Source: Callipepla californica brunnescens
Lineage: Eukaryota; Chordata; Aves; Galliformes; Odontophoridae
Reading direction: 5' to 3'
Length of the DNA: 64,000 nucleotides
Assembly (NCBI GenBank): GCA_023055505.1
Contig: JALIRH010000003.1
Coordinates: 35,218,842 to 35,282,841, forward strand
Below the pieces are notes generated by a model that was not told the DNA's origin, ran no database searches, and worked only from the letters and a program-made list of their open reading frames with translations. A program made the position numbers and the translations under genes. Below, piece by piece: positions 50,367-64,000 of the stretch. Each line of letters opens with the position of its first letter. Positions within the stretch are counted from its first letter, which is position 1.

Positions 50367-53030
50367 CCCAACAGTGAGCTCTACTAGCCCTCCAAAGCCA
50401 TTCAGTCCCCACCACCAACGCTCAGGTACCCCATTTCCCTCTACACCAGACAGAAAGCAGCCAATGGATGAAAACAAGGCAACCTACCAATACTTGAGCA
50501 GATAGATACCTAAAAATGTTAGCTGAACGCACTGCAGACAGTGACAGCAACGTATACAGAAGAAGATGAAGAATAATTACGCAGGTTTATAAGCAAATCG
50601 ATTTAGCACTGAAGAAATTAACAGAGTAGTATACACAAACAAATGGCATTTATTAAACAAATCTGAGAGTTCTTAAGTGGCAGGGAAGAGGATTAGGATT
50701 AAACTCAAAATAATTTTTTTAAAGTTGCATGAAAAACCTTTGAATGTGAACTTACTGCAATATATTTAAAGATGCAAGATTTTCTACTTTGCAAGATATT
50801 TTTACAGCAAAAGGGAAGTTATGATCTTCTAATGGAAAGGAGATTTCCAGAACGATGACAGACAAAGCAGCTGTCATGCATTACATCACCATATCTGTCC
50901 ACCTCTTTATCTGAAGGGTTTTGTCCATTAGCTGCACACCAAAACCCAATTACATGTATAATACAAATGGAAAGGCTAAGCATAAGTGTCCCTTGCTTCC
51001 TCTCCTATTAAGTTAATAAAGCAGGCTCTCCAACCACAGGGACACCAGGGCTATTAAATTCTGCAGTACAGCACAGGCCCAGGACTATCAACCTCATCAA
51101 TATTTCAGCGTAAGCAAGAACAGCATGAGATCAGAATACCTTGTCTGCCACCAGCCTTGTCAGGTATCTGTGCCCCTCCTGGACACATCCCATTAGCAGA
51201 AGGGGCATTCTGTACAGAATCAATTTCAACTACTATCCTATGCAGCCATCCCACTGCCCTCACACATCAGCAACAGAAGAGACTTCAGGGAGGAAAGGAG
51301 TGTACAGAAGGCCCTGAGAAACGCATATACTTGTTACCAAAAAAAATCAGTCTGAAGTAATAAAAAACACTGTACTTATTGTACAGCTTAGAATGTAGCT
51401 TATGACAGACAACTGAAAGCTTTTTGCCAATGACTGTGGCCACCTGTTTTGAGGCCAGAACAGCTCTTGACTTCATGAATGGTAATTCTGGCTCAAGAAG
51501 AAACTGCAAGAGCCTTTGAAAGCTACTTAACTTGGCAGCATATAGACACACTGCTGTTAATACAGCATCAGGCTGTTCTCCTCCCTGCTTCTGTAGTTGA
51601 ATGCGGTACAGTTGCAAGAGCAAAACATAAAATGCTTGAAAATCTCCCTTTCAACACCTGTTTCCAAAACATCCAGGCTAGTGGATGTGATGTCATTCGA
51701 GCTTGACCAAAAGACCCATTTCTCCACATACAAATGAAAGATGGGGTAGAAAAAGCACCAGTAAAAAAAAAAAAAAACAACAAGCCAACCAAACAAGAAA
51801 ACCCAGCAGGAATTAGATAGGCTATAACAATTCTATAACCATTTTTGAAACCAGGAAAACAGCTGTGCACCAACCCAAGAATTCACTCTATCACAGCTTA
51901 TGCAAAACTGGCATTCGGGGACAACCTAATAAGCTTTACAGAAGCTAAGTTTAACCACTCATAATTTAAAAATTCTTTGTATGAGAATGACCAACACATT
52001 ACCAAGGACAGCTGGAACAGACCATCCGGTCATAGGATGTTTTCTGCTTCCCAGTCCTACACTTAAGTGAAAAAATGGAAGAAAAATTTCAGTAAAGGAA
52101 CAAAAATCACTCTTGTGTTCAAGGCAATTGTTGTTTCTTCAACTGCACTGACATTTGGTATCATTTTAAGATACAGTCACATTGCTTAGAAACTCTGTTT
52201 CACCTACAAATATAAACTCAACTGTACAAGAGGATGGTTCGTACAGTGGAGTTAGGACAGCGGGAAAACTGAAACAGGTCTCAAACGTGAAGGTCTCTGC
52301 TTACCAGAATGTAAATAGTAAGCCCTATTGACTCTCTGCAGAAGCAAAGCATTCCCTTATTTTACTCCTTAAACCTAGGATGCGCCCATTCCTTGGCTGG
52401 TAGTTTCAGTGACAGCTATACAGAAGACAATCTGAAATGATTACCTATTTTTCACAATTCATGACTAATTCCCTTTCCTTGTCTGCTTTTCACCTTCAAA
52501 AGAAACTCTGTAAATATAACACAGTGATATCCCTCTCTCTCATCACAGATTTTTATTTTTTTGCCTTAGCTAGAGAGGAATAGGATGGCTCTCTCCTGAA
52601 CTGCGAGGCAGAGACCGAAACTAGGAGAAGGCAGGGCCTCCTGTCAGAAAGAAAGAAAAAGTTATTAAGTTATTTCGTTTTTTGCTTCTGAGGATGCAAT
52701 GCTGATTACTTTAAATGTTATGTTGATACAAAGGTGTCTTGGCCTATTTGCCAGTTTTTCAGTATTCCACATCAATCTCCTCCACCCACATTACGCCACT
52801 AAAACACACACCTTGCTAACTGCTGTCACATGCCAACAATTTAACAGGAAATGCTCCTTCTATCCAATTTCAGGTATGCTGTTATCTGAGCCATTATGTG
52901 GAAGGACTGAGAGGGTTCATTTTATATTAAAAGTTTCATCCATTTGCCTCATAGCCAAGGTCTCCTGAACCACCCCCTGCCCCATCCTGACGCAAGCTGT
53001 TGGCTTTTTTCCTGCTTTTTTTTTTTTTTG

Positions 53031-54244
53031 TTAAGGAAAAATAAGTTTTATTTGGAAAGAAGAGGAAGCACATGAGCAACACTGTACAGTGTACAGAAAC
53101 AAGTCACTCAGAAATCTGGAATGGGAATATGTAATTCTTGTGTTCTTGCCAGAAGAAATCAGATTCTTTGTATTATATCACAATGGTTATAAATGGAAAT
53201 CATTCTGAAACATTTTCCAACACTAATAAGACAAAATATGCTAATGTCATAAGGCAAATACTTATTATTTTCCCTACATCAAAGACAAGTGCACAGAATA
53301 TTTTTAATGTTATTTCTAAAGCATCTCAATTTAGAATTACAAAATTCCTTGTGCTTTGTTAGCGCTCCAAAGTTCTTCTATTGGCTACAGGAAAAGAAAA
53401 GTTTAAAAGGGCATCAGAACATTACAAATTCTCACCAAAAATAACCCTTTTTAATGAGGGAAGCAGTTTGCTGGAATACATGCTTTGGAAGTAGATAAGT
53501 GCAGGGATTTTAAAGTAGTAATAAAAAAAGTAACATTATAAAACATTTAACTCAAAAATCAGAACTGTTCTTTAATAATTGCAAATGAACTTTTTACAAT
53601 ATCAATTTTCTAACTTCCCGAGCACACTTTCTGGTAAACACGTGAGTGTCCTCTGTGAGTTACAAAGAGTTAAGTTTTCTGCGCTATACAGCTAAAAAAA
53701 AACTTGGCATCACACCTTTTTTTTTTTTAAAAAAAAACAGATCACACAATAATTTAGACAGCATTTATAGCATTACAAAATCGGAATCCCTCTCTTTAAT
53801 CACTCACAAGAGCAGCCATAAGGAATACAAATAATGAGGATGTAAAACTATCTGTGCAAAACTGCATTATCTTTACTGTCTAAAATTTCAGGGAAGTAAC
53901 ACCGCCAAAAGCAGAGAGAGGATAACAGACAGTCATGAAGTAACGATACCTTAGATTTCCAAACAGGAATTACATTATGAACTAAGTATTAGGTAAAGAA
54001 AAAAAAAAATTCATGGCACCTTGAACAAATAACAGACGTCCTGGAATTTTGAGTAAGAACAGATACAGGTTCAAGTTAAAGTCTCTTTCAGGAGTAGCAA
54101 TTGATTTAAGGATATCAACTCTAGCATTTCTTTCCATGCAAAAAAAATTCTATCTTTCCAACATCTTTGCTTTGCGGGCTACTAATGCATTTAAGAATGA
54201 GCAGTCTTTTGAGGAGTGTGCTTTCTTCCATGCATCTGAAATCT
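53031..54244 (-). other. ADSS2: ADSS2 3' untranslated region
   Basis: About 1.2 kb of AT-rich sequence runs without an apparent intron from the ADSS2 stop codon to the AATAAA signal near 53.05 kb. It holds several A or T runs, notably a T12/A9 self-complementary block at about 53717-53739. No other gene is visible. The left end is inferred from the polyadenylation signal and not from transcript data. Confidence 0.75.
53047..53052 (-). terminator. ADSS2: ADSS2 polyadenylation signal AATAAA
   Basis: The plus strand reads TTTATT, so the transcript has AATAAA in the context CCAAATAAAACTT. Cleavage would fall near 53025-53035. On the transcript strand the downstream sequence holds a G-rich element (complement of the C-rich run at about 52971-52985), typical of auxiliary 3' processing signals. 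A genomic tract of 14 A residues (T at 53016-53029 on plus) lies at the expected cleavage site. Confidence 0.75.
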
Positions 54245-63936
<9,692 letters not shown>

Positions 63937-64000
63937 CTAAAGAACAAGAGTAATGCATACTGTAATTTCATTATAATGAAGACAGACAAAGTGAAAGTGC
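63937..64000 (-). other. ADSS2: ADSS2 intron, cut by the window edge
   Basis: Sequence begins at the pyrimidine-rich acceptor ttctttag next to the exon at 63936. The preceding exon is outside the window. Confidence 0.85.

Larger units (their letters stand above)
47081..53030. other. Intergenic, becoming AT-rich toward the ADSS2 3' end
   Basis: From about 48.5 kb the sequence turns AT-rich and frames become short. It includes a TA repeat at 47511, a T run at 49999-50013, a TTTA repeat at 50349 and an A run at about 51764-51777. No gene or mobile element is recognised. Confidence 0.6.

Overview
This window is vertebrate nuclear DNA, most likely from a bird and plausibly a galliform. Three CR1-type LINE 3' fragments are recognisable, one ending in the avian ATTCTGTG direct repeats. 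Other interspersed repeats look scarce, and introns are short to medium in length. The species cannot be fixed from the sequence alone.

Only one gene is certain. The 3' half of ADSS2 (adenylosuccinate synthetase isozyme 2) lies on the minus strand between about 53.0 kb and the right edge. Six consecutive coding exons join in phase into 235 residues plus a stop codon, covering roughly the C-terminal half of the enzyme. The joins carry GT/AG splice sites, and a 3' UTR of about 1.2 kb ends at an AATAAA signal. The 5' exons and promoter lie beyond position 64000. One intron holds a CR1 fragment. The enzyme makes adenylosuccinate from IMP, aspartate and GTP, the first committed step from IMP to AMP.

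Positions 1 to about 53,000 form a gene-poor stretch downstream of ADSS2. In mammals this side of ADSS2 faces SPMIP3 (C1orf100) and ZBTB18; neither is recognised here. The stretch holds one dense CpG island at 35.40-35.95 kb, directly abutting a CR1 copy. A splice-site-bounded exon-like segment lies 2.4 kb downstream of it at 38.28-38.42 kb. A phase-compatible pair of exon-like minus-strand segments sits at 6.66-7.24 kb. There are also homeodomain-type AT-core clusters, simple repeats, two short tandem duplications, a G-quadruplex motif and several perfect hairpins or palindromes. Long open frames in this part look like chance frames in fairly GC-rich DNA.

Composition is patchy. Richer GC blocks lie near 13.0-13.8, 17.0-17.7, 20.8-24.7, 27.3-29.8 and 42.5-42.9 kb. 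From about 48.5 kb rightward, through ADSS2, the DNA becomes clearly AT-rich. No viral genome, CRISPR array, rRNA or tRNA gene was recognised. The most attractive leads for an undescribed element are the orphan CpG island with its possible downstream exon and the 6.66-7.24 kb exon pair. Both are inferences that need transcript and alignment data.
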